Below are positions 1 through 4,567 of a stretch of 5,601 nucleotides of DNA, in pieces (positions within the stretch are counted from its first letter, which is position 1; each line of letters begins with the position of its first letter). Origin of the DNA: Xanthobacteraceae bacterium. GTDB lineage: Bacteria; Pseudomonadota; Alphaproteobacteria; Rhizobiales; Xanthobacteraceae. Both the position numbers and the translations under genes were made by a program. The stretch lies in contig JASHYD010000906.1 of the NCBI GenBank assembly GCA_030043175.1, forward strand, positions 1 to 5,601, read 5' to 3'. A model generated the notes under the pieces. The model was given only the letters and a program-made list of their open reading frames with translations, made no database searches and was not told the origin of the DNA.

Positions 1-280
1 TGTCCCAACTTGCAGGCGTCGGCGGCTCGGGTTTCATGGCCACGCGGCAAGTATCGGCCGCTGAGTACGTCACTGATTCAATGCAGCGGGTAGGAATGTA
101 CTGTCAAAAACCGCCTTTGCATACGAAGCCCTATAGAAGGCCCACCTTCATCTCTCGCACAGTTGCGCAACGTCGTTTGGACCGGCGTTACTCGTGACAC
201 AAGACCCACTGCCGACATGCGACTAGGCGCCAAGATGCGACCGCGGTGGCCACAACTCTTTGGCCTCTCGTGGCGTAGTC

Positions 281-314
281 GATCACTTCGTCGGCTCGGC
301 CGAGCCGTGTGATC
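281..314. repeat. Palindrome nested in a larger inverted repeat
   Basis: CGGCTCGGCCGAGCCG at 292-307 is a perfect 16-bp palindrome. It is flanked by GATCAC (281-286) and GTGATC (309-314), which are also complementary, so the whole forms an imperfect inverted repeat with an unequal spacer (5 bases on the left, 1 on the right). No T-run follows on either strand, so it is not an obvious terminator. It could be a protein-binding site, a hairpin, or chance in GC-rich DNA. Confidence 0.5.
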
Positions 315-403
315 CGTTCGGTTGTGGCCCTCGCGACGGACGAGATCTTGCGAAGCCGAAGGATATCGCGACGCACAAATTATATGCACCGCACAAAAAC
401 TTG

Positions 404-409
404 TTGACA
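404..409 (+). promoter_or_regulatory. Possible -35 box (TTGACA) upstream of the zinc-ribbon gene
   Basis: TTGACA matches the sigma-70 -35 consensus exactly and lies 66 bases before the ATG at 476. No good -10 hexamer occurs at 16-18 bases (GGGAAT at 427-432 is the best and is poor), so the promoter is uncertain. On the opposite strand the same spot offers TCAACA as a -35 and a perfect TATAAT (complement of 379-384) with 17-base spacing, so a minus-strand or divergent promoter is equally possible. Confidence 0.3.
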
Positions 410-475
410 CTCTCTTAAATCGGGCCGGGAATGGACCGGAGTGAAATCGGGACGCCTCGTAATTGAAAGAGTTCC

Positions 476-706
476 ATGCGGTGCGGCGACATTGCCCCTT
501 CGGGCCTGCCAACTTTCCTCCTCCCTTGCACGCATTGCGGGCGCCAAATGGTTATCACGGCTATCACACGCACGCAGATCGCTAACGGCACAGAATCAAA
601 CGATCTTAAGGACGTTACCCACACCTGTGTGCGGTGCGGCACGATGCTGACCCGCACTATACGGCCAGTCTCCGGCCACGCCGATGTGATCGCGCGCCGG
701 GGCTGA
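476..706 (+). CDS. Small zinc-ribbon protein with two CxxC pairs
   Basis: A 76-residue protein with Cys18-x2-Cys21 (CTHCG) and Cys51-x2-Cys54 (CVRCG), 29 residues apart. This is the arrangement of a four-cysteine zinc ribbon, in which each CxxCG forms a knuckle. No catalytic domain, signal peptide or membrane segment is visible, so it is probably a cytoplasmic structural or nucleic-acid-binding protein of unknown role. It resembles short hypothetical proteins that I associate with Bradyrhizobium. The start ATG at 476 is preceded by a weak purine-rich site (GAAAGAG, 465-471). A third cysteine near the N-terminus (Cys3) is outside the ribbon. The transglutaminase-like gene follows on the same strand after 129 bases, so co-transcription is possible. 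Two overlapping frames in this span lack the cysteine pattern and are shadows. Confidence 0.7.
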   Translation: MRCGDIAPSGLPTFLLPCTHCGRQMVITAITRTQIANGTESNDLKDVTHTCVRCGTMLTRTIRPVSGHADVIARRG

Positions 707-722
707 TTTCGGCGAAGCGGCT

Positions 723-839
723 ATGAATTTCGCCCTGGCCGTTCGTTACACCACCAATCACGGCGAGCTGTTGAACACCGGCAGCATGAGAGGACAAATC
801 GCTCAAGGCGCTGCCCGCAAGCCGAGGAACTTTCTATGA
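723..839 (+). CDS. Possible 38-aa mini-ORF coupled to the transglutaminase gene
   Basis: ATG at 723 opens a 38-codon frame that closes with TGA at 837-839. That stop overlaps the ATG of the next gene (836-838) as ATGA, the usual arrangement for translational coupling. The peptide starts MNFALAVRYTTNHGELL and ends in a basic tail (ARKPRNFL). I do not recognise it. Codons are mostly GC-rich at position three, but the ribosome site upstream (GCGAAGCGG, 712-720) is poor. It could be a leader ORF controlling the downstream gene, the degenerate 3' end of an older gene, or chance. Confidence 0.3.
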   Translation: MNFALAVRYTTNHGELLNTGSMRGQIAQGAARKPRNFL

Positions 840-1663
840 AGATTCGTGCGGGCTATCAAATTTCATACGACTGCCCGCAGCCGACGCCGATGATCCTGAC
901 GCTGAGCGTCCATCCGTCACGCATTCCTGATCTGCTGACCGTGGATCGCATGCGGCTCGATCCACCCATCCCGGCCAATACCTATCACGACAGTTTCGGC
1001 AATTTCTGCCATGTGATCCGAACCCCGGCGGGCCGGCTTGCGATATCCACCGACTTCCTGGTGCGCGACAAGGGCGAGCCAGACGAAATTGCCCCGCAGG
1101 CGGAACAGCACGCGCTAGAAGACCTGCCGACGGATGTCCTGATCTATCTGCTCGGCAGCCGCTACTGCGAAACCGATCGCCTCTCGAATACGGCGTGGTC
1201 CCTGTTCGGACGAATTCCGAAGGGTTGGCCGCTGGTGAATGCGATCTGCGATTACGTCCACGATCGCATCATTTTCGACTACGCCCGCGCCAGCCCGACC
1301 AAAACCGCGTGGGATGTTCATAACGAACGACGCGGCGTGTGCCGGGACTTTGCTCACCTCGCGGTCACGCTGTGCCGTTGCATGAACATCCCGGCGCGCT
1401 ACTGCACCGGCTACCTCGGCGATATCGGCGTGCCGCTCGATGATGCTCCGATGGATTTCAGCGCTTGGTTCGAAGCTTATCTCGATGACCGCTGGTACAC
1501 GTTCGATGCCCGCCATAACAAACCGCGCATCGGCCGTATTTTGATGGCACGCGGGCGCGACGCCACCGACGTCGCGATCGTGACCTCGTTCGGCCCGTGC
1601 ACGCTCGCGAGCTTCAAGGTGATCACCAACGAGGTCACGTCGGCTGCTCCTGCCGGTCAGTGA
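836..1663 (+). CDS. Transglutaminase-like (papain-fold) family protein
   Basis: A 275-residue protein with the architecture of bacterial transglutaminase-like proteins: an N-terminal beta-rich domain (about 1-100) and a transglutaminase/papain-fold core (about 130-235). The nucleophile motif is RRGVCRDFAHLAVTLCR, with Cys169, followed by the ARYCTGYLGD segment. The conserved block DFSAWFEAYLDDRWYTFDARHN carries the candidate acidic residue Asp224. The usual catalytic His, which precedes AWFE in most relatives (HAWFE or HAWVE), is Ser209 here, so either another residue serves or activity is altered. Members of this fold act as cysteine peptidases, amidases or cross-linkers; the substrate cannot be told. 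There is no clear signal peptide, which suggests a cytoplasmic protein. GAGGA at 824-828, seven bases before the ATG, is a good ribosome site. The length is usual for this class. Confidence 0.9.
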   Translation: MKIRAGYQISYDCPQPTPMILTLSVHPSRIPDLLTVDRMRLDPPIPANTYHDSFGNFCHVIRTPAGRLAISTDFLVRDKGEPDEIAPQAEQHALEDLPTDVLIYLLGSRYCETDRLSNTAWSLFGRIPKGWPLVNAICDYVHDRIIFDYARASPTKTAWDVHNERRGVCRDFAHLAVTLCRCMNIPARYCTGYLGDIGVPLDDAPMDFSAWFEAYLDDRWYTFDARHNKPRIGRILMARGRDATDVAIVTSFGPCTLASFKVITNEVTSAAPAGQ

Positions 1664-1731
1664 CGCGCTGTTTTGCCTGTGTACATGGGCGGGCATTTTA
1701 ATGTCGGGTTGCGGCCCCGTGTGGGCGCATT

Positions 1732-1750
1732 ACCTGCCTGCCCAGCAGGT
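1732..1750. terminator. Weak hairpin between convergent genes
   Basis: ACCTGC (1732-1737) and GCAGGT (1745-1750) form a 6-bp stem with a 7-base loop in the 104-base gap between the converging transglutaminase and SHOCT genes. On the plus strand it is followed by CCTTGTGGGTATATTTG, a poor T-tract; on the minus strand no T-tract follows. It may stop plus-strand transcription, weakly at best. Confidence 0.3.
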
Positions 1751-1767
1751 CCTTGTGGGTATATTTG

Positions 1768-2607
1768 CTACAGTCGGGAGAGAAGCTCCGCCTTCTTGGC
1801 GGCGAACTCCTCACGTGACAGGATGCCTTTTTGCTGCAAGTCGGCCAGTCGCTCGATCTTGACAAAAATGTCGGATTCTTGGGTGGCCTCGGCACGATAC
1901 GGTTCGGGGGGCCGCGCGGGAGCCGGCGCCACATGCGATTCCGGCGCATTGCTGGGTACGCCATCCACCGAGACGACGGGCAAGTGTGCGACGCTCACGG
2001 TCCCGTACTGGCTGGTGAAGGTAAGCGAGCCCCCACTCCCTTGCTGCTGGGATACGCCGCTGATCTGGTGGTCGAGCGTGTCATAGACGGTCACGTGTCC
2101 GTCCAGATCAACGGCCAGTCGATGCGCTTGGTTGAAATAGGCATAACGAACCTGGTTCTGCGCGCCGGTCCCGTTCGGGAATCCCAGTTCCGGTGGCCAC
2201 CATTGGCCCGAACTGCGGCCGGGTGCCTCGGGGACGAATAGGCTGGCCAAACCAGGGCCCGCGGCGCCGTAGCCGCCCTGTTGTTGCTGCTGACCGCCCC
2301 CCTGTCCTTGCGACTGGAAGCTCGCGGGGAACGGCACGAAGGGGTCCTGGGCCAGGAGCTGCGACAGCTCGGAACAGAGGCCATCGACCTTCGACTTGAG
2401 GCCATGGTTGAACATGTCGCCGACCATCGTCATGCCACCCAGCATCCACTGGCCTCCACCCCCCAGTTCCCAGTGGTTAAACTGCGCCATCGTGCCGTTG
2501 CCGTTCACCAGGGCCTGCAGCAACGTCATAACCGCGTCGGTACCGACTCCGTAGCGTTGAGCCAGTTCGTTAATTTTCTGCTGGCCTTGGACTGCTAGTC
2601 GTTGCAA
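1768..2607 (-). CDS. SHOCT-domain protein
   Basis: A 279-residue protein ending in a SHOCT domain (short C-terminal domain, about 246-279: DIFVKIERLADLQQKGIL, then SREEF and the AELLSRL end). SHOCT is a small helical pair, often found at the C-termini of diverse proteins and thought to mediate oligomerisation. The N-terminal part (1-90) is a conserved block containing NGNGTMAQFNHWELGG and MVGDMFNHGLKSKVD. It is followed by a Gln/Gly-rich linker (about 98-115), a central beta-rich segment (about 150-215) with the conserved-looking YAYFNQAHRLAVD and VYDTLDHQISGVSQQQG, and a Pro/Ala-rich linker (about 218-240). I recall uncharacterised proteobacterial proteins with this layout; no biochemical function is known to me. 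The start is TTG at 2607; AGGAG (2616-2620) sits eight bases upstream and no better start is near. No signal peptide is seen. Confidence 0.88.
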   Translation of the reverse strand: MQRLAVQGQQKINELAQRYGVGTDAVMTLLQALVNGNGTMAQFNHWELGGGGQWMLGGMTMVGDMFNHGLKSKVDGLCSELSQLLAQDPFVPFPASFQSQGQGGGQQQQQGGYGAAGPGLASLFVPEAPGRSSGQWWPPELGFPNGTGAQNQVRYAYFNQAHRLAVDLDGHVTVYDTLDHQISGVSQQQGSGGSLTFTSQYGTVSVAHLPVVSVDGVPSNAPESHVAPAPARPPEPYRAEATQESDIFVKIERLADLQQKGILSREEFAAKKAELLSRL

Positions 2608-2615
2608 AGGAGTTG

Positions 2616-2620
2616 CTCCT
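2616..2620 (-). promoter_or_regulatory. Ribosome binding site that supports the TTG start
   Basis: Read on the minus strand, AGGAG lies eight bases before TTG at 2607-2605. The spacing is ideal, and the first residues after it fit the expected N-terminus of the SHOCT protein, so the unusual TTG start is preferred over internal ATG codons. Confidence 0.7.
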
Positions 2621-3166
2621 GAGGTGTGGGGGAGATGTGGTTAGCCGCAACAATTCAGCGTGGAGAGGAAAATAACCGAGCCTCGGCTGGCTTGGCGCTC
2701 GGGCGTTTCGGATTGGTACATACCATAGCACGTCCGACAGATTCCGACATAGAGCCGATCCCTGCCTGATTCGGCGATGGAACATCGATCCAGAGGAGAC
2801 AGACAGCAACAAGGCCGGAACGTTCACGCTTGCGCGCTTCGCGCCAAAGGGCACGCCGGCAGCAGTCGTCGGCAAACTCAATGGGGCGGCGCCGTCGAGA
2901 ATCACTCGTGTTCGAAGAGGTGCTGGCGGCGGGGGTAAGTCTTGCTGACGCACCGGAAGAAGAGGTAACGAATTAGTTAGCCGCCTGTGATGTAAAGGGA
3001 AATAGATGCGTAAGTATCAACCGTTGCGCTTGCGATTGCTAATCCATGTGACGCTGCAAGCCGTCTCGATTACGACATAAAGGGCACCCTAGGTAGTAGC
3101 GAGGGTGGTCAGTCCCATCTGAGCTGTTTTGAGCGAATTCGCCGCGGCTTGGAAGAAGGTGGCGAG
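2621..3166. other. Mostly non-coding interval
   Basis: Between the SHOCT gene, which is read leftward, and the small membrane-protein gene, which is read rightward, I see no intact gene. A 127-codon minus-strand frame (2570-2953) overlaps the SHOCT start and is rich in Pro, Arg and Ser without a recognisable fold, so I treat it as spurious. The interval should hold promoters for both divergent units; I found no hexamer pair good enough to place them. The one informative patch is the solute-binding-protein remnant at 2814-2892. Confidence 0.5.
2814..2892 (+). pseudogene. Remnant of a Bug/TctC-type solute-binding protein gene
   Basis: One plus-strand frame reads AGTFTLARF followed by FAPKGTPAAVVGKLNGAA. 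The block APKGTPA-x2-V-x-KLN-x-A is the signature of the C-terminal lobe of periplasmic binding proteins of the Bug (TctC) family, which serve tripartite tricarboxylate transporters. Only about 25 residues match. After GAA the frame turns into unrelated Arg/Gly-rich sequence and stops, and there is no start or signal peptide upstream. Intact family members are about 320 residues, so this is a decayed fragment. The recognition is by eye from one motif and could be coincidental. Confidence 0.4.
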
Positions 3167-3292
3167 ATGTCTCTCTCGCTCGTGGTCTGGTTTGTCGGTC
3201 TGTCCATTTTGTGTGGGCTCACCTCGCTGGCGATGTCGTCGGAGTGGAAGCGGCGCGTAGGAGGCGATGGTAGTGGCAAAGGGAACCCATGA
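3167..3292 (+). CDS. Small single-span membrane protein (41 aa)
   Basis: ATG at 3167 opens a 41-codon frame: MSLSLVVWFVGLSILCGL, then TSLAMSSEWKRRVGG and a Gly-rich tail ending GNP. Residues 3-23 form a hydrophobic segment long enough to span the inner membrane, followed at once by a positive cluster (WKRR). The positive-inside rule therefore puts the C-terminus in the cytoplasm. AAGG (3156-3159) lies seven bases before the ATG. The 3' end overlaps the start of the coiled-coil gene by 20 bases, and the ribosome site of that gene lies inside this one, so the two are probably translated together. I do not recognise a family. Its role may be to anchor or regulate a partner, perhaps the coiled-coil protein, but that is inference. 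Confidence 0.55.
   Translation: MSLSLVVWFVGLSILCGLTSLAMSSEWKRRVGGDGSGKGNP
3258..3264 (+). promoter_or_regulatory. Strong Shine-Dalgarno site that decides the next start
   Basis: TAGGAGG is a near-perfect anti-16S match inside the 3' end of the 41-aa gene. It is two bases from ATG 3267, which is too close for efficient initiation, but eight bases from the in-frame GTG at 3273, which is optimal. GTG 3273 is therefore the better start. Confidence 0.7.
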
Positions 3293-3485
3293 CGAGCGTT
3301 TAGAAGCGCTGGAACGGGACAACGCCAACCTGAAGAGGCGCCTTGCGCTTGTTGTACTTTACCTCGACAGCGGTAGGCGCGAACGGGTTGAGATGACGAC
3401 GGACGATATAAGGGCTAGCTGGCGGAAAGATGCGGGTATAGAGCGGCCGCATGTGCCGCCATATGGGCCGGTGCAGGCGGCGTAG
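3273..3485 (+). CDS. Small coiled-coil hypothetical protein
   Basis: A 70-residue protein from GTG 3273 (72 residues from ATG 3267). Residues about 5-35 (THDERLEALERDNANLKRRL and the following LALVVLYL) carry hydrophobic residues at heptad-like spacing (Leu, Leu, Asn, Leu, Leu), typical of a short dimeric coiled coil. The C-terminal half is polar and ends in a Pro-rich tail (ERPHVPPYGPVQAA). There is no signal peptide and no membrane segment, although LALVVLYL is quite hydrophobic. It overlaps the small membrane-protein gene by 20 bases in a different frame, with its ribosome site inside that gene, which implies a two-gene operon. I do not recognise the family and assign no function. The pair may form a membrane-anchored helical complex, but this is speculation. 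Confidence 0.65.
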   Translation: MAKGTHDERLEALERDNANLKRRLALVVLYLDSGRRERVEMTTDDIRASWRKDAGIERPHVPPYGPVQAA

Positions 3486-3488
3486 GGA

Positions 3489-3722
3489 TCAGTGTCGGCC
3501 CGGTGGCGGTTGATCAACACTTGCTTCTAGTCCCGCCAGCCACTTGGCTAGTTCAAGGACTGACTTTCGATCGAGAGCAAGGTCCAACCTCCGCTTAAAG
3601 CGCGAGTTGCTATGCCTCTCAAGCAAAGTCGAAGAGCCGTCCTCTACCGTATAACCGAGGAAGATTTGCAGATCCTTCTCGCGGCGGGCCGGTGCGCGAT
3701 CTGCGACGCGGAAACTGATTGC
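3489..3722 (-). pseudogene. Open, protein-like 3' fragment out of frame with the transposase remnant
   Basis: On the minus strand a frame is open from the stop at 3759-3761 to a TGA at 3489-3491, and from about 3722 it reads like real protein: ISFRVADRAPARREKDLQIF, then LGYTVEDGSSTLLERHSN, then an amphipathic stretch DLALDRKSVLELAKWLAGLE, ending PPPGRH. It has no ATG or GTG start; the first candidate is TTG at 3626, giving 45 residues. The natural reading is the 3' end of a gene whose 5' part was replaced by the IS66-type fragment next to it, with a junction near 3720-3735. I do not recognise the family. The alternative is a true 45-residue gene from TTG, or chance. Confidence 0.35.
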
Positions 3723-3922
3723 GGTCGACGCGGCGGCAGCTTCCCCAACCGCGCAAGCTCATCCTTGACCGCCTGATGCTCAGCCTTCAGTTTCGTAAAT
3801 GCGTCACTGAGCTTCTCATTCTCCACCCGCAAACGCCCAACCTCGCTAATTAAATCGCGAACCACGCCGATCAGCTCTGACGGCGACAGACGATCCAGCG
3901 AATCAGGGGCGGGCGTTGCCAT
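3644..3922 (-). pseudogene. 5' fragment of an IS66-type transposase gene
   Basis: The frame starts with ATG at 3922 (MATPAPDSLDRLSPSELIGV) and continues through VVRDLISEVGRLRVENEKLS and KLKAEHQAVKDELARLGKLPPRRP. This is the N-terminal coiled-coil leader typical of IS66-family transposases (TnpC-like), which continues in full-length proteins as LPPRPP-x-KPSGM-like sequence before the zinc-finger and DDE domains. Here the match ends after about 66 residues; the remaining 26 are unrelated, and the frame stops at 3644. Full-length family members are several hundred residues with a DDE catalytic domain, none of which is present, so the gene is inactive. The coiled coil spans about residues 20-60. 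It marks an old insertion and deletion event. The family assignment is by resemblance of the leader only. Confidence 0.6.
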
Positions 3923-3986
3923 CCCCAGCTTGAATCACATTTTTGCACTCTTGCGTCCCCTCCGCCCGGAAATCTGCCCCGGTTAA

Positions 3987-4012
3987 ACTGGTTTGTGTAA
4001 CACTGGTTTGTG
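3987..4012. repeat. Short tandem direct repeat
   Basis: ACTGGTTTGTG occurs at 3987-3997 and again at 4002-4012, a 15-base period. It sits just upstream of the transposase fragment (read on the minus strand). It could be paired protein-binding sites or a slippage product. Confidence 0.6.
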
Positions 4013-4214
4013 CTAAGTATTTGATTTCATTGGCGCCGCAAGGGGGATACCACACCCAGGCCCCACAAACCCAATAACCACGGGCTTTTCCCCGGTCCGC
4101 AGCCCGCTTTTGGACCTTACGCTTTGGACTCTGCGGAAGGCAACACCTTCGTGCTGCTGGCGCAACGTCAGAGGCCTGGCGGCAGCCCTTAGCCCCGAAT
4201 GGCCCACAGCTGCT

Positions 4215-4291
4215 AGGAGACTCACTGGTGCGTCTTGGCGGCCGGCCGCTACCTACCGGCGGGGACGCGAAAGCCCTCCAGTGACTCTCCT
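4215..4291. repeat. 77-bp nested inverted repeat
   Basis: The outer arms are AGGAGACTCACTGG (4215-4228) and CCAGTGACTCTCCT (4278-4291), complementary at 13 of 14 positions. Inside them GCGTC (4230-4234) pairs with GACGC (4264-4268), and inside those GCCGG (4241-4245) pairs with CCGGC (4256-4260). The 12-bp palindrome GCGGCCGGCCGC (4238-4249) overlaps the inner arm. Three co-axial stems in order are more than chance would usually give, even in GC-rich DNA. They form a long rod-like hairpin with internal loops in either transcribed strand. Confidence 0.7.
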
Positions 4292-4312
4292 TCGGAGTCT
4301 GGCGGGGGAAGT

Positions 4313-4358
4313 CCCGATAACGTCGGGCCCCTGCGGGCCAAGACGGGTCAATGGTCTT
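4313..4358. repeat. Run of three short hairpins
   Basis: CCCGA/TCGGG (4313-4317 with 4323-4327), GGCCC/GGGCC (4326-4330 with 4335-4339) and AAGAC/GTCTT (4340-4344 with 4354-4358) follow each other. The first and second share two bases, so they compete at the edge. A further 7-bp stem, CCAGCCC/GGGCTGG, joins 4407-4413 to 4442-4448. Confidence 0.5.
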
Positions 4359-4497
4359 CGTGAGGCTCCTCGCGCGCGTCGGTCGGACAGGCCTCGACAC
4401 ACCCAGCCAGCCCTTCCACTGTTCAATGCAGAGCCGCCGTCGGGCTGGTAGTGGTCGTGAAGGACCATGATGACTTAATGCGGACAAGATTCAAATA

Positions 4498-4525
4498 GGC
4501 TCTCCGGTGCAAGGGCCGGAGAGCC
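4498..4525 (-). terminator. Probable terminator of the LTxxQ repeat gene
   Basis: GGCTCTCCGG (4498-4507) and CCGGAGAGCC (4516-4525) form a perfect 10-bp stem with an 8-base loop. Read on the minus strand it lies 42 bases past the stop codon of the repeat-protein gene and is followed by TATTTGAATCTTGT, a moderately T-rich tail. On the plus strand no T-run follows. It fits an intrinsic terminator of the minus-strand gene, with a weak U-tract. Confidence 0.7.
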
Positions 4526-4567
4526 GGTTGACGGGCCAACGTCGAGCCGCCCGTGGAAGGTTCTCGC

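Larger units (their letters stand above)
1..475. other. Region without a convincing gene
   Basis: No reading frame here has both a good start and recognisable protein character. A plus-strand frame is open from the left edge to a TGA at 195-197, and a 62-codon minus-strand frame lies at 188-376, but neither has a ribosome site or a family I recognise. The stretch contains a palindrome at 292-307 and promoter-like hexamers near 379-409, listed separately. It is most likely intergenic or decayed DNA upstream of the zinc-ribbon gene. Confidence 0.5.
3923..4490. other. Hairpin-rich region without a recognisable gene
   Basis: Several frames are open here on both strands (for example minus 3903-4487 and plus 4110-4451), but all are Arg/Pro/Ala-rich, lack ribosome sites and resemble nothing I know, as expected for GC-rich non-coding DNA. 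What stands out is secondary-structure potential: stems at 4136-4150, 4215-4291, 4283-4299, 4313-4327, 4326-4339, 4340-4358, 4362-4395 and 4407-4448. Some are mutually exclusive. This suggests a structured RNA or the remains of a mobile element. The AT-richer part at about 3980-4030 could hold a promoter, but I cannot place one firmly. Confidence 0.45.

Noticed and set aside
188..376. 62-codon minus-strand frame with fairly protein-like sequence (DEVIDYATRGQRVVATAVA)
   Set aside because: The GTG start lies only three bases from the only good -10 box, leaving no room for a leader, no ribosome site is seen, and the family is unknown. Kept out for lack of support, not disproved.
78..512. Long minus-strand open frame (144 codons) over the left region
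   Set aside because: Composition is Arg/Ser/Pro-rich, there is no ribosome site, and it overlaps the start of the better supported zinc-ribbon gene on the other strand.
1115..1696. 193-codon minus-strand frame opposite the transglutaminase gene
   Set aside because: It is antisense to a clear protein family member and is a typical high-GC shadow.
2570..2953. 127-codon minus-strand frame overlapping the SHOCT gene start
   Set aside because: Pro/Ser/Arg-rich, no ribosome site, no family; it covers the decayed binding-protein patch on the other strand.
4100..4450. tmRNA, RNase P RNA or group II intron in the hairpin-rich stretch
   Set aside because: By eye I found no tRNA-like T-loop or tag peptide frame, no conserved RNase P core motifs, and no intron domain V hairpin on either strand.
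3903..4487. 194-codon minus-strand frame across the hairpin region, including an ending that faintly resembles pentapeptide repeats (TQTSLTGADF)
   Set aside because: The resemblance covers about ten residues and arises from the 15-base direct repeat. The rest is Arg/Pro-rich with no ribosome site, and it overlaps the transposase start.
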